From: Priestia megaterium
GTDB taxonomy: Bacteria > Bacillota > Bacilli > Bacillales > Bacillaceae_H
Reading direction: 5' to 3'
DNA: 64,000 nt
Assembly: GCF_009497655.1 (NCBI RefSeq)
Contig: NZ_CP023317.1
Coordinates: forward strand, 3,005,501 to 3,069,500
How positions within the stretch are numbered: position 1 is the first letter of the stretch; the number at the start of each line of letters is the position of its first letter. The notes under the pieces are model-generated. The model was not told where the DNA came from, ran no database searches, and saw nothing but the letters and a program-made list of their open reading frames with translations. Made by a program: the position numbers and the translations under genes. This document shows positions 1 through 7,749 of the stretch, in pieces.

Positions 1-1
1 C

Positions 2-202
2 GGTCTGGATTTAATCGCTATTATTGTATCAAAAAAATGGAAAATCAATATAGGAATAACCATTTTTATCTTAGACAGTACGATTATGATAGTGGGCTTA
101 CATATTATCGGATTTACAGCTTTTTGCTACTCCATGCTTGTTATTACGATGAGCAGCATAATGATTATGCTCTTCACTTCTCCGCGATGGCTGTCTTCAT
201 AA
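2..202 (+). CDS. C-terminal part of a YitT-like multi-pass membrane protein (5' end outside window)
   Basis: An open frame enters from the left edge and ends at TAA 200-202, giving the last 66 residues. It reads GLDLIAIIVSKKWKINIG and then two very hydrophobic stretches ending in SPRWLSS. A GLDLIA-type motif followed by paired hydrophobic segments resembles the transmembrane domain of the YitT/DUF161 family, whose members have unknown transport-like roles in Firmicutes. A bidirectional terminator follows immediately. The family call is from memory of the motif and is moderate; that the frame is coding is fairly secure. Confidence 0.6.
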   Translation, partial: GLDLIAIIVSKKWKINIGITIFILDSTIMIVGLHIIGFTAFCYSMLVITMSSIMIMLFTSPRWLSS

Positions 203-233
203 AAAAAACGCTTGAAGTTTCAGCGTTTTTTTT
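203..233. terminator. Bidirectional terminator between YitT-like gene and lipid kinase
   Basis: AAAACGCT and AGCGTTTT arms enclose a 9-nt loop, with A/T runs on both sides, so it can serve both convergent genes. Confidence 0.75.
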
Positions 234-1116
234 ATTTGTTTCCTACTATCATATTTATGTGATTGTGGAGAACCGTAATCGTTGAAGGTGTTGTCGTTTC
301 TTTTTCTCCATCACAATCTACCGTTTTTTCAGGAGTGGTTTCAATATGGACTTCTTTTGTCCGAAAATGCATAAGGTTGCTTTCAGGGTCAAGCTGTTCC
401 TCATCAGGAGTTGTTTGTAACCATGCCATAACCGGCTCGATTCCCATTTCTTTAATAACGAATACATCTAATAATCCGTCTTGAAATGAGCTGTTTCCTA
501 GCATAGCGCGAGTTCCTCCTAAAAAAGGACCGTTCCCAATTAACACCATAACTGCTTCTCCTTCATAGGAAGCTTTTTCGCTCGTCATTTTTAATTGAAA
601 AGGCTCTGCTTGATTTAACGTTCTACCTACGCTCATGTAGTAAGAGAGCTTACCAAATTTCTCTTTATTTTCTTCTAAAATATTTTCAGATACATCAGCT
701 ACGAGACCGATTCCCCAAAAGTTTAAAAAATAATCTTCGCCATGTTTTCCAACATCCACTGCTTCCGTCTGCTTTTCAATAATTTGCTCCACTGCTTTTA
801 AAGGATTTTGATTCATTCCGATTGCACGCGAAAAGTCGTTGCACGTTCCTCCGGGTAAAATAGCAAATACAGGGCGTTGCTTCAGCGGAGCAAGAGCGTT
901 GATCAACTCATAAATCGTCCCGTCTCCTCCTGCTCCAATAATGACATCCGCTTCGCCTTCCAATTTTCTTACCAGCTCGGCACCATCTCCAGGCTGCTCT
1001 GTTTTATATAAAGTAACCGCCTCAAATGCTGTGTTTAACCGATCACATATAAAGTCAATTTCATTTACTAATTTTTTGTTTCCTGCGTTTGGATTCAAAA
1101 TCACTGCTGCCTTCAT
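232..1116 (-). CDS. Diacylglycerol/lipid kinase family protein (YegS/BmrU/DagK type)
   Basis: This 294-residue protein carries the diacylglycerol-kinase catalytic domain signature. It has an N-terminal NPNAGNKK nucleotide-binding loop, GAGGDGT around residues 60-66 (the GGDGT active-site motif) and PGGTCNDFSRA further on. Such enzymes phosphorylate membrane diacylglycerol or related lipids at the cytoplasmic face. A longer in-frame upstream ATG exists, but the GAGGAGAG ribosome site lies directly before ATG at 1116, so MKAAVIL is chosen as the start. The gene is monocistronic and faces the previous gene across a shared terminator. The exact lipid substrate cannot be told from sequence. Confidence 0.9.
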   Translation of the reverse strand: MKAAVILNPNAGNKKLVNEIDFICDRLNTAFEAVTLYKTEQPGDGAELVRKLEGEADVIIGAGGDGTIYELINALAPLKQRPVFAILPGGTCNDFSRAIGMNQNPLKAVEQIIEKQTEAVDVGKHGEDYFLNFWGIGLVADVSENILEENKEKFGKLSYYMSVGRTLNQAEPFQLKMTSEKASYEGEAVMVLIGNGPFLGGTRAMLGNSSFQDGLLDVFVIKEMGIEPVMAWLQTTPDEEQLDPESNLMHFRTKEVHIETTPEKTVDCDGEKETTTPSTITVLHNHINMIVGNK

Positions 1117-1304
1117 CTTTCTCTCTCCTCTATTCATATCTTCCGTTTCACCTTTTTTCCCTTTCTTTTGAAAAAACAAACCTTTTGAAATATGAACGTT
1201 TTATGAAACCATTCCAATAGTGCTTTTTTTACTTTCAAAACCTGCTATAATAATTTTCGGACTTGTATTAACAAAAGATGGTTATTGAGAGGAGCTTTCT
1301 ATAC

Positions 1305-1769
1305 GTGTCAATAAAATGTATGACGCAGCTATTTGCAAGTTGTTTTGTTTTTTTACTTTCCTCAGTCGCTACTTGGTACAACGGCTCTTCGATGCTTGAA
1401 GGACCTTTATCAGCTAGTTTGACCGGAGGGCTAACAAAGTCCTCGGCGGTTCATCACTATTCTCACATCGATTATTTGTTATATACAATTAAATTCCACC
1501 CTCAGTTTCCAATTATGATGATGGTGAGCGGGATTTATTTGATTGTATTACTATCTATTATTGGGTTCAAAAAGCGGTATGGATTGATTAGCTCCTGCTG
1601 TTTATGTATCACAGCTCTCTTATGCTACAGCAGCTATAAACTTTCACATACCCCGACCGAAGGTGAACACGCCATGATTACCTCTAGCTTAGCTGCAGCA
1701 AGTTTATGCTTAGCAGTCGGATTATTCTATTTATTAAAGCGATTTTATTCTCAAAAAGAATATATTTAA
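1305..1769 (+). CDS. DUF4306 family membrane protein (YjdJ-like)
   Basis: A 154-residue protein with four hydrophobic segments: residues 5-22, about 68-85, 90-107 and 125-145. The pattern of an N-terminal helix followed by ATWYNGSSM, then HIDYLLYTIKFHPQFP before a second helix, recalls B. subtilis YjdJ (DUF4306), of unknown function. An upstream in-frame ATG at 1278 has no ribosome site, whereas GAGAGGAG lies about 10 nt before GTG 1305, so GTG is taken as the start. The gene is monocistronic and ends in a strong terminator shared with citrate synthase. Confidence 0.75.
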   Translation: MSIKCMTQLFASCFVFLLSSVATWYNGSSMLEGPLSASLTGGLTKSSAVHHYSHIDYLLYTIKFHPQFPIMMMVSGIYLIVLLSIIGFKKRYGLISSCCLCITALLCYSSYKLSHTPTEGEHAMITSSLAAASLCLAVGLFYLLKRFYSQKEYI

Positions 1770-1777
1770 CCATATGA

Positions 1778-1806
1778 AAAAAACGTCGGATCTACCGACG
1801 TTTTTT
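1778..1806. terminator. Bidirectional terminator (DUF4306 gene / citA)
   Basis: Perfect 12-bp stem AAAAAACGTCGG / CCGACGTTTTTT with a 5-nt loop between convergent genes. Confidence 0.9.
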
Positions 1807-1824
1807 AGGTGAAACCGAGTTTAT

Positions 1825-2928
1825 TTATTGATTTTGTTCAACTGGCGTATAACCTATATACGCAGACTGCGGTCGGTAAATACGATTATTTTCTGACTGC
1901 TCTACGACATGAGCTGTCCAGCCAACTACACGGCTTGCTGTGAAGGTTGGGGTGAATAGTTCAGACGGAAGCTCAACCGCTTTCATAACTGCTGCAGCGA
2001 AATATTCTACATTGGTATAAATGCCTCTACCCGGCTTGTATTCATTGAGTAACTCAATGGTTTTATCTTCAATTTTAACAATTAAATCAAATAGCCCATT
2101 GTCTCCTGAAATTTGTTTCGATACTTCTTTTAATGCTTCTGCTCTTGGGTCATGTGTGCGATAAACGCGATGACCAAATCCCATGATTTTCTCTTTATTA
2201 TCTAATTTTTTACGAACCCAAGGCTCAATATTCTCTTCACTCCCAATTTCATCAAACATGGTAATAACACCAGAAGGAGCTCCTCCATGAAGCGGACCTT
2301 TCATCGCGCCAATTGCTCCGCATATAGCTGAAACCATGTCAGATTCGGTAGATGAAATAACGCGTGATGAGAAGGTTGAGGCATTCATTCCATGCTCAAT
2401 TGTCAAAACAAAATAGGCGTTTAGCGCCGTAACCAAACTTTGATCTGGAATTTCTCCGTTAATCATGTATAAATAGTTTGCTACATGATCCAAATGCTCG
2501 TTAGGCTCTACTACTTCTAAATCATTCATTTTACGATACCAATAGGCAATAATGGTAGGTGTTACCGCTGTAATCGCAAGCGCCTGCTCTTTTGTCGGAG
2601 GCCAGCTGTATGAAGGGTCTCCTAACGCCGAGATACATGTGCGAAGCGCGCTCATCACTTCTGTATCTTTTGGCAAACAGTCCATTAACGCAACAATATT
2701 AGCCGGAAGCGTACGATGAGTCACCATCTCTTGTTTAAATGCTTTTAACTCATCATGATTTGGCAGCGTACCGTTCCAAATTAAATAAGAAACTTCTTCA
2801 AAAGAATAATTGATGGCCAAATCTTTTGCCCAATATCCGCGATAAATCAGCTGACCTTTCTCTCCATCAACATGCCCTACTTTTGTTTCAGCTGCAACGA
2901 TTCCTTCTAGTCCTTTAACATATGTCAT
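1825..2928 (-). CDS. citA: Citrate synthase (CitA-like)
   Basis: This 367-residue enzyme condenses oxaloacetate and acetyl-CoA to citrate. Visible hallmarks are GMNASTFSSRV, the catalytic-histidine loop KGPLHGGAPSG, the oxaloacetate-binding FGHRVYRTHDPRAE, and TNVEYFAAAVM near the C-terminus. Length and motifs match B. subtilis CitA (366 residues), the minor citrate synthase encoded divergently from a LysR regulator, and the same divergent arrangement exists here. A start at MTYVKGLEG (2928) is chosen over an upstream ATG because the purine-rich GGGGGAGTGG site lies just before it. CcpA control is plausible because a perfect cre lies in the shared upstream region. Confidence 0.92.
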   Translation of the reverse strand: MTYVKGLEGIVAAETKVGHVDGEKGQLIYRGYWAKDLAINYSFEEVSYLIWNGTLPNHDELKAFKQEMVTHRTLPANIVALMDCLPKDTEVMSALRTCISALGDPSYSWPPTKEQALAITAVTPTIIAYWYRKMNDLEVVEPNEHLDHVANYLYMINGEIPDQSLVTALNAYFVLTIEHGMNASTFSSRVISSTESDMVSAICGAIGAMKGPLHGGAPSGVITMFDEIGSEENIEPWVRKKLDNKEKIMGFGHRVYRTHDPRAEALKEVSKQISGDNGLFDLIVKIEDKTIELLNEYKPGRGIYTNVEYFAAAVMKAVELPSELFTPTFTASRVVGWTAHVVEQSENNRIYRPQSAYIGYTPVEQNQ

Positions 2929-3160
2929 CTCAACCACTCCCCCAATTATTTTTAACAAACCGGCCCTTTTTTTTATGTACGGCTCGTTTGCAGAATGAAT
3001 AGACTCACCTTAGTGGTGCACTATACCATTTTATTCCTCTTTCTTAATTGTCAGAACAGTATACAAAATGAACATTTCAACACGTGTTATTTCTGCGCTC
3101 GCGGCTTTGTTTTACGGGAGAAAAAAATATTTTTTAGGATTTTCTTCGAGGGTACTTTTT

Positions 3161-3174
3161 TGTTAACGCTTACA
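3161..3174. promoter_or_regulatory. CcpA cre site (perfect consensus match)
   Basis: TGTTAACGCTTACA fits the published cre consensus TGWNANCGNTNWCA at every position. It lies between citA and the LysR gene, about 230 bp upstream of citA. Carbon-catabolite control of either gene is an inference from placement. Confidence 0.7.
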
Positions 3175-3255
3175 AATATGCGGGTTTCTAACGTATTTAG
3201 AGGAATTTGATGTGCTATTTTTAGATGAATCACTATTCACTTCCTTATGTAAGAG

Positions 3256-3284
3256 TTTACATTTATTTGAATCATAAGTAAAAT
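3256..3284 (+). promoter_or_regulatory. Sigma-A promoter for the LysR regulator
   Basis: TTTACA (3256-3261), a 17-bp spacer and TAAAAT (3279-3284), about 50 bp before the start codon. Confidence 0.55.
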
Positions 3285-3336
3285 AGATAAATAGAATAAA
3301 TAGTATGAAAACTAAGAATACTAGTGAGGAGAATTT

Positions 3337-4251
3337 ATGGATATTCGAGAACTGCAACATTTCATGGAAGTAGTTAATCAAAAAAGTTTCACGAAAGCAG
3401 CAGCTGCAATTCACTTGTCTCAGCCAGCATTAAGTAAAATTGTAAAAAAACTAGAAGAAGAACTCGGCGTAGACCTTTTTGATCGCTCTACTCGAAAGCT
3501 GACATTAACCGATGCAGGACAGATTGTGTACGGGCAAAGCCAAAAGCTGGTATCCACTCTTCACGAGCTGCATGCTCTGTTAGATGATTTACGAAATCTG
3601 CCTACAGGAGATATTAAAGTAGGAATTCCTCCTTTAGTAGGGACTGTCGTTTTCCCAATGATTGCAAAAAACTTTACATCAAAACATCCTCAGGTGAAAT
3701 TAGAGCTTGTGGAGCTTGGCGCAAAGCGAATTGTCGAACTTGTAGAAAACGAACAAGTAGACCTTGGCATTATCGTATTGCCTATTCAAAACCCTCTTTT
3801 TCACGTCTATCCGTTTATTGAAGAAGAGTTTAATTTATACATTCATCATGAGCATCCGCTGGCAGACAAATCAATCGTTGCTTTGAGCGAGCTGAGAGAA
3901 GAGCCGTTTGTCCTGTTCAGCAAAGATTTCTCTCTTCATGATCGCATTATTCATGAGTGCATTCAAGCTGGTTTTCATCCAAAAATAGCGTACGAAAGTT
4001 CTCAATGGGATTTAATTATTGAATTAGTCGCTTCTGAATTAGGTATTGCCATTTTACCAAAGTCCGTGTTTCCGAAGATCAATAACCCTTTTATTAAAAG
4101 TATTCCAATTGCCGCACCTACTCCAATGTGGGAGCTCGGCATCGTTTTGAAAAAAGATCGCTATATGTCATATGCTACACGGGAACTTTTATCCTTCCTA
4201 GTAGACCAAGACATCATTTTGCCGTCTCATACGATGTCAGCAAACTCTTAA
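3337..4251 (+). CDS. LysR-family transcriptional regulator (CidR-like)
   Basis: This 304-residue protein has an N-terminal winged helix-turn-helix (SFTKAAAAIHLSQPALSK, residues about 17-34) followed by the LysR linker helix and a two-lobed effector-binding domain from about residue 90. The opening MDIRELQHFMEVV and the domain style resemble B. subtilis YwbI/CidR more than CitR, which is the usual divergent neighbour of citA. Placement nevertheless suggests it may control citA. A GAGGAG ribosome site precedes ATG 3337, and a strong terminator follows. The effector is unknown. Confidence 0.88.
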   Translation: MDIRELQHFMEVVNQKSFTKAAAAIHLSQPALSKIVKKLEEELGVDLFDRSTRKLTLTDAGQIVYGQSQKLVSTLHELHALLDDLRNLPTGDIKVGIPPLVGTVVFPMIAKNFTSKHPQVKLELVELGAKRIVELVENEQVDLGIIVLPIQNPLFHVYPFIEEEFNLYIHHEHPLADKSIVALSELREEPFVLFSKDFSLHDRIIHECIQAGFHPKIAYESSQWDLIIELVASELGIAILPKSVFPKINNPFIKSIPIAAPTPMWELGIVLKKDRYMSYATRELLSFLVDQDIILPSHTMSANS

Positions 4252-4254
4252 CAA

Positions 4255-4287
4255 AAAAGCCTCTTCTTTCATTAGGAAGAGGCTTTT
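4255..4287 (+). terminator. Rho-independent terminator of the LysR gene
   Basis: A 12-bp stem AAAAGCCTCTTC / GAAGAGGCTTTT directly after the stop codon. Confidence 0.85.
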
Positions 4288-4482
4288 AGTCATCTTTGCT
4301 ATTTTCTTCAATTTTTTTGTCATGTGATGTGGAAATAAATCAATTATTAAATGCAAGATGACGGACTCAATTCTTCAAAACTCACTAAACCCTTCAAGTA
4401 TGTGATTTAATAAATGTTTAATTGTAACAAAAGAAGTGTATACAGAAAGAGGAGAAGAATAACTTTCTTCTCCTCCACCCTT

Positions 4483-5307
4483 TTAACTCACATTTTTATT
4501 CACAGCAATAATTTCACTTAGGTTATTCATATAAATAATTTGATCACCAAAGGTTCTATTTTTCAAAGCAGCCGTATGGTGCGGTTTCATGCCAATAATA
4601 TAGCATGTGATCCCCATAAGATAGAAGGACTGCATAAAGCCTGCAAAAGCTTGAATTCCTTCGGTTGTTAATATATCTAGGCCGCCAAAGTCAAATAGAA
4701 GCGTGGTGTAATTTCCTTCATGTGCAAAGTTTTGCAAAATGGACGTATTTTCAGCTACAAGAGCTGTGTCTAAGTCTCCAAAAAGAGGTATAAGCCCTAC
4801 TTTAGAGGATAATTTAATAAAAGAAGCGGACAATTGCTTAATTTTTTGTAATGATTTTTCGAGACGTTCTTTTTGTTCAAGCAGTTCAAAATCTGTATCT
4901 GCTAATCGTTTCCGATGGTCTTGAACAAGATTCGTTAGCTCTTGTATACGTTCATCTTGGCGAATACAAACTAAATGACCTATATCACTATCCCATTGAA
5001 TTAAGCATTCAAACAGTGAATACGGCGAATCATTGGTTTGCATCACAAGCTCTACTTTCTGAATAGCCTGGCCTCGGCTTTGGACAAGCGTTTGCTCATC
5101 ATGGGGTTCGTCTACAGACAATTCTCGAGAATCTTTTTGGCGCAAGCTTAAAAACTTTCTCGCCTTTTCTTGACTAAATACGTCTACAAGATCTAAAAAA
5201 TTAGCTGAAGGCTTAAATAAATGACCTGATTGTTGCGACCATTCCAAAATATTAAATTCAGTATCCACTAGAAAGTAAGGAATTGGAACATATTCAAGCA
5301 TCGACAT
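4483..5307 (-). CDS. PAS-like/STAS protein, RsbR-type stressosome paralogue coupled to a B12 sensor
   Basis: A 274-residue cytoplasmic protein. Residues 1-110 look like a degenerate PAS sensor (PIPYFLVDTEFNILEW), about 115-160 form a charged coiled coil, and about 160-274 are a STAS domain. The STAS part keeps the RsbR-style LIPLFGDLDT with threonine and DILTTEGIQ, the two regions that hold RsbT-phosphorylated threonines in B. subtilis RsbRA. The ATG overlaps the upstream B12-binding gene by 14 nt and uses an AAAGGAG site inside it, so the two are translationally coupled. RsbR paralogues assemble with RsbS and RsbT to control SigB; the specific role here is inferred. Confidence 0.82.
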   Translation of the reverse strand: MSMLEYVPIPYFLVDTEFNILEWSQQSGHLFKPSANFLDLVDVFSQEKARKFLSLRQKDSRELSVDEPHDEQTLVQSRGQAIQKVELVMQTNDSPYSLFECLIQWDSDIGHLVCIRQDERIQELTNLVQDHRKRLADTDFELLEQKERLEKSLQKIKQLSASFIKLSSKVGLIPLFGDLDTALVAENTSILQNFAHEGNYTTLLFDFGGLDILTTEGIQAFAGFMQSFYLMGITCYIIGMKPHHTAALKNRTFGDQIIYMNNLSEIIAVNKNVS

Positions 5308-5959
5308 TAACTTCCACTCCTTTGTGATAACTGATTAACCAGTTATTTAGTTGGTAAAGATCCGGAATTAGGCGTGTATGCTCAGAACAGTAAGAACGGA
5401 AATCAATTTGAGAAACTAAACGCCCTCCTACCATTACTGTTGGTCTTGATTCTAATTTGTCCAAAGTTTTGGTATATTCAGCAAGCCTCTCAATATGATA
5501 AGGAATGCTGACAGATAATCCTACCATGTGCGGCTTCCATTCTATAGCCATTTTCTCAGCGTATTCCAGAGGTAGATTGGCCCCTAAAAAGCGAGTATTC
5601 CAACCATGTTCCTCAAACAATAAAGCCACCATCTTTAAACCAATGAAGTGCTGTTCTTGTTCCAAGCATAGAAGCAGTGCCCTTGGAGCAGTGTCTGAAG
5701 CGTGTCCCTGAATTTTTTTATAAAAGCGATAGCGAGTTAGCACATAATCACACGTCGTAGTTGCAACATGCTCATCAGCTACAGAAATGATATTTTCTTC
5801 CCACATATCTCCAGTTACTCGCATTGCGGTTGTAATTAAATTTTCATAAATATCTAGGCTGTTCTTTCCCTGTTGGATTTCTTCCAGCACAACTTCCCAA
5901 GCGCTGTCTTGATCACCAGCTAATAAATAGCCTACAAATTTTTGTACTTGAGATTTCAT
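5294..5959 (-). CDS. Cobalamin-binding protein with CarH-like photoreceptor motifs
   Basis: This 221-residue protein is a four-helix bundle followed by a B12-binding Rossmann domain, with no DNA-binding domain. It carries W53-x9-E63-H64 (MWEENIISVADEH), the helix-bundle signature of adenosylcobalamin light sensors such as CarH, and E102-x-H104-x-x-G107, the lower-ligand motif. The residue after W53 is Glu, not the His that serves as upper ligand in Thermus CarH. It is the first gene of a two-gene unit with a STAS protein, so a signal from B12 and/or light to the stressosome is a reasonable inference. An alternative is a simple B12 or corrinoid sensor. Confidence 0.85.
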   Translation of the reverse strand: MKSQVQKFVGYLLAGDQDSAWEVVLEEIQQGKNSLDIYENLITTAMRVTGDMWEENIISVADEHVATTTCDYVLTRYRFYKKIQGHASDTAPRALLLCLEQEQHFIGLKMVALLFEEHGWNTRFLGANLPLEYAEKMAIEWKPHMVGLSVSIPYHIERLAEYTKTLDKLESRPTVMVGGRLVSQIDFRSYCSEHTRLIPDLYQLNNWLISYHKGVEVNVDA

Positions 5960-6064
5960 TGTTTCACCTCAGTAAACGTAAAGCTTTTAAGAAACTTGAA
6001 TAAAAGCTTCTCGTCTCTCTTTTTCAAGATCGCCTAAAATGTATACCACTTTTAGACTAACACA

Positions 6065-6081
6065 TGTTGCCAATAGCAACA
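6065..6081. promoter_or_regulatory. Inverted repeat upstream of the B12-sensor gene, possible operator
   Basis: TGTTGC-CAATA-GCAACA is a perfect 6-bp dyad about 105 bp before the start codon. No regulator can be assigned. Confidence 0.35.
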
Positions 6082-6174
6082 ATATAAAAATAGAATAATA
6101 ACTTTTTATTTTACTACACTCAGTAAAACATGACTAGTATTTCTTTAAATATTCTCCTTTCCCTTTTATTTGCG

Positions 6175-6209
6175 AAAAACACCTCGGCATTTTTTACCGA
6201 GGTGTTTTT
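6175..6209 (-). terminator. Terminator downstream of small membrane protein gene
   Basis: Strong stem AAAAACACCTCGG / CCGAGGTGTTTTT with A/T flanks on both sides. It lies about 100 bp past the stop of the minus-strand gene. Confidence 0.8.
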
Positions 6210-6311
6210 CCAGTTGTCATCATTTCGGCTCAAAGAATGTAAGTTCGTCTCGTTCTCTTTTAAGCATTTCTACTTATCTTCCACTTTCAATAGACTTTCA
6301 AACATATGTAT

Positions 6312-6575
6312 TTATGACTCTTCTGTTCCCACCATAATACTGATAAGATAGAGCGCTGTCATAACTGAGCCGATTGTATTGCATATCAAATGAATATATT
6401 GGCTGGTCGCCATAAACAAGTATAAACTTAGCAACAGCAGCACCGTTCCGAACAAAAAAGACCATTTAAAGAATGACAGTGGCCGCTTAAACTTTATACG
6501 CAAACAAAAAATGAGAATAAAGCCTACTAGCGCCATCACAAAGAAACTAACGTTAAATAAATTGATAGTTATCAC
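6312..6575 (-). CDS. Small three-helix membrane protein, unknown function
   Basis: An 87-residue, very hydrophobic protein with segments around residues 8-25, 37-55 and 62-82. The start is GTG at 6575, preceded by GGGAG about 11 nt upstream. It lies between the B12/STAS pair and divergently transcribed ytvA and is followed by its own terminator. I do not recognise the family. It has the hydrophobicity pattern of a real membrane protein rather than a shadow frame. Confidence 0.6.
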   Translation of the reverse strand: MITINLFNVSFFVMALVGFILIFCLRIKFKRPLSFFKWSFLFGTVLLLLSLYLFMATSQYIHLICNTIGSVMTALYLISIMVGTEES

Positions 6576-6728
6576 ATTTGTTCACACTCCCTTTGCCCCC
6601 CAAAACTATTATAACATATTTTTCCTTATCTTCATTCTTTCTCTAGAAGCAAACGCGTCGAAAATTGTTTTTTAAACGTATTTATGTCACAATATTTTTA
6701 TAAAAATTCCAAGGAATGAGGGAATGCA

Positions 6729-7511
6729 TTGACTCCACCTGAAGCTCAAGATTCAAAATGGTCCATTTTAAATAAAGCCCTTCATAGTTCGCAATCTGGT
6801 ATTATCGTGACGGATCCTTCTTTACCTGATAATCCAATTATTTACCTCAACCAAGGGTTTTCCCTTATGACCGGCTATAAGGAAGAAGAAGTATTAGGGG
6901 AAAATTGCCGTTTTCTACAAGGGCCTCTTACAAGCCCGCACCACGTTGATGAAATTCGCAGCGCTATCAGCCGCAATCAGTCAGTTTCTGTTACGCTTGT
7001 GAATTATCGAAAAGACGGCTCTTTCTTTCATAATCAGCTAACGATTGACCCGACATATGTAGAGGAAGAAGATAAATACTACTTTATTGGTGTTCAAAAA
7101 GACGTAACAATAGAGATTACAGCCCAGGAACAGCTTCAGCAAGCTTTAGAAGAAGTGGAAAGGCTATCCACTCCTATCGTGCCAATAGAAGAAGGAATCT
7201 CTGTTCTTCCATTAATCGGAACTTTAAACGAGCGGCGTATAGAAATGCTATTTAATAGCTTCACCTCGCGTAACACAAGCAGCAAAGATCGTTACTTAAT
7301 CGTAGACGTCTCAGGGTTAGCTGGATTTAACGATTCATTCGGCCGTGATATTCTTAATATTTACAATTGGCTGAAGCTAATGGGAACTCAGCTCGTTTTA
7401 ACCGGAATTTCCCCTAACATGGCCATACATATGAGCACTATAGAAGATGATATGTCCTTTATTTTAGTCTATCAAAGCATTAAAGATGCCTTACCGAAGC
7501 TAAAGCTATAA
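6729..7511 (+). CDS. ytvA: Blue-light photoreceptor YtvA (LOV-STAS)
   Basis: This 260-residue orthologue of B. subtilis YtvA (261 residues) has an N-terminal LOV domain with GENCRFLQG, where Cys60 is the flavin-adduct cysteine. A linker helix (about 125-145) and a C-terminal STAS domain from the STPIVPIEEGIS segment follow. YtvA joins the stressosome and raises SigB activity under blue light. As in B. subtilis, the STAS domain lacks the phosphorylatable threonines. The start is TTG at 6729, preceded by GAGGG; no better start exists. The gene stands alone, near other RsbR-type genes. Confidence 0.95.
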   Translation: MTPPEAQDSKWSILNKALHSSQSGIIVTDPSLPDNPIIYLNQGFSLMTGYKEEEVLGENCRFLQGPLTSPHHVDEIRSAISRNQSVSVTLVNYRKDGSFFHNQLTIDPTYVEEEDKYYFIGVQKDVTIEITAQEQLQQALEEVERLSTPIVPIEEGISVLPLIGTLNERRIEMLFNSFTSRNTSSKDRYLIVDVSGLAGFNDSFGRDILNIYNWLKLMGTQLVLTGISPNMAIHMSTIEDDMSFILVYQSIKDALPKLKL

Positions 7512-7573
7512 GCGCAAGAAGTGATGCCTTATGAAAAAGAGTTAAAATGCATGAAGATGTTAGTTAAAAAATG

Positions 7574-7598
7574 TTTATTTTTTAATAAATTGGGTTTG
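7574..7598 (+). promoter_or_regulatory. Candidate SigB promoter for the RsbR paralogue
   Basis: GTTTAT (7574-7579), a 13-bp spacer and GGGTTT (7593-7598) resemble the SigB consensus GTTTAA-N12-14-GGGWAW. The implied leader is about 145 nt and contains the hairpin at 7666-7696. Confidence 0.4.
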
Positions 7599-7665
7599 AG
7601 AGTTTACAGTTGGGGAAAACAAGGCGTATAGGAAAATAAATGCGCTTCATAATGGATTTATTTAT

Positions 7666-7696
7666 AAGCATCCGCACTCTATGTCAGTGGATGCTT
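7666..7696 (+). terminator. Hairpin between ytvA and rsbR paralogue (terminator or leader structure)
   Basis: AAGCATCC and GGATGCTT arms with an extra ACT/AGT pairing form a stable stem. The following T-run is short (TTTTAT). It may end the ytvA transcript or sit in the leader of the next gene. Confidence 0.45.
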
Positions 7697-7749
7697 TTAT
7701 GCCTTTATTTATAAAACAATTAGACTATACATATGTAAGGAGAGTCTTC

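Larger units (their letters stand above)
2929..3336. other. Divergent promoter region between citA and the LysR gene
   Basis: This 408-bp AT-rich region contains a perfect cre match at 3161-3174 and a good sigma-A promoter toward the LysR gene at 3256-3284. Short open frames here on either strand lack ribosome sites and are not credible genes. Confidence 0.7.
5960..6311. other. Intergenic region upstream of the B12/STAS pair
   Basis: It holds the leader and promoter area of the B12-sensor gene, an inverted repeat at 6065-6081 and the terminator of the next minus-strand gene at 6175-6209. No credible gene was found. Confidence 0.6.

Noticed and set aside
37-285. Plus-strand frame of 82 residues at the left edge
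   Set aside because: It overlaps the coding end of the YitT-like protein in another frame and crosses the terminator; it has no ribosome site.
2995-3414. Short frames in the citA/LysR intergenic region on both strands
   Set aside because: Low-complexity AT-rich sequence, no ribosome sites, and overlap with the promoter and cre site.
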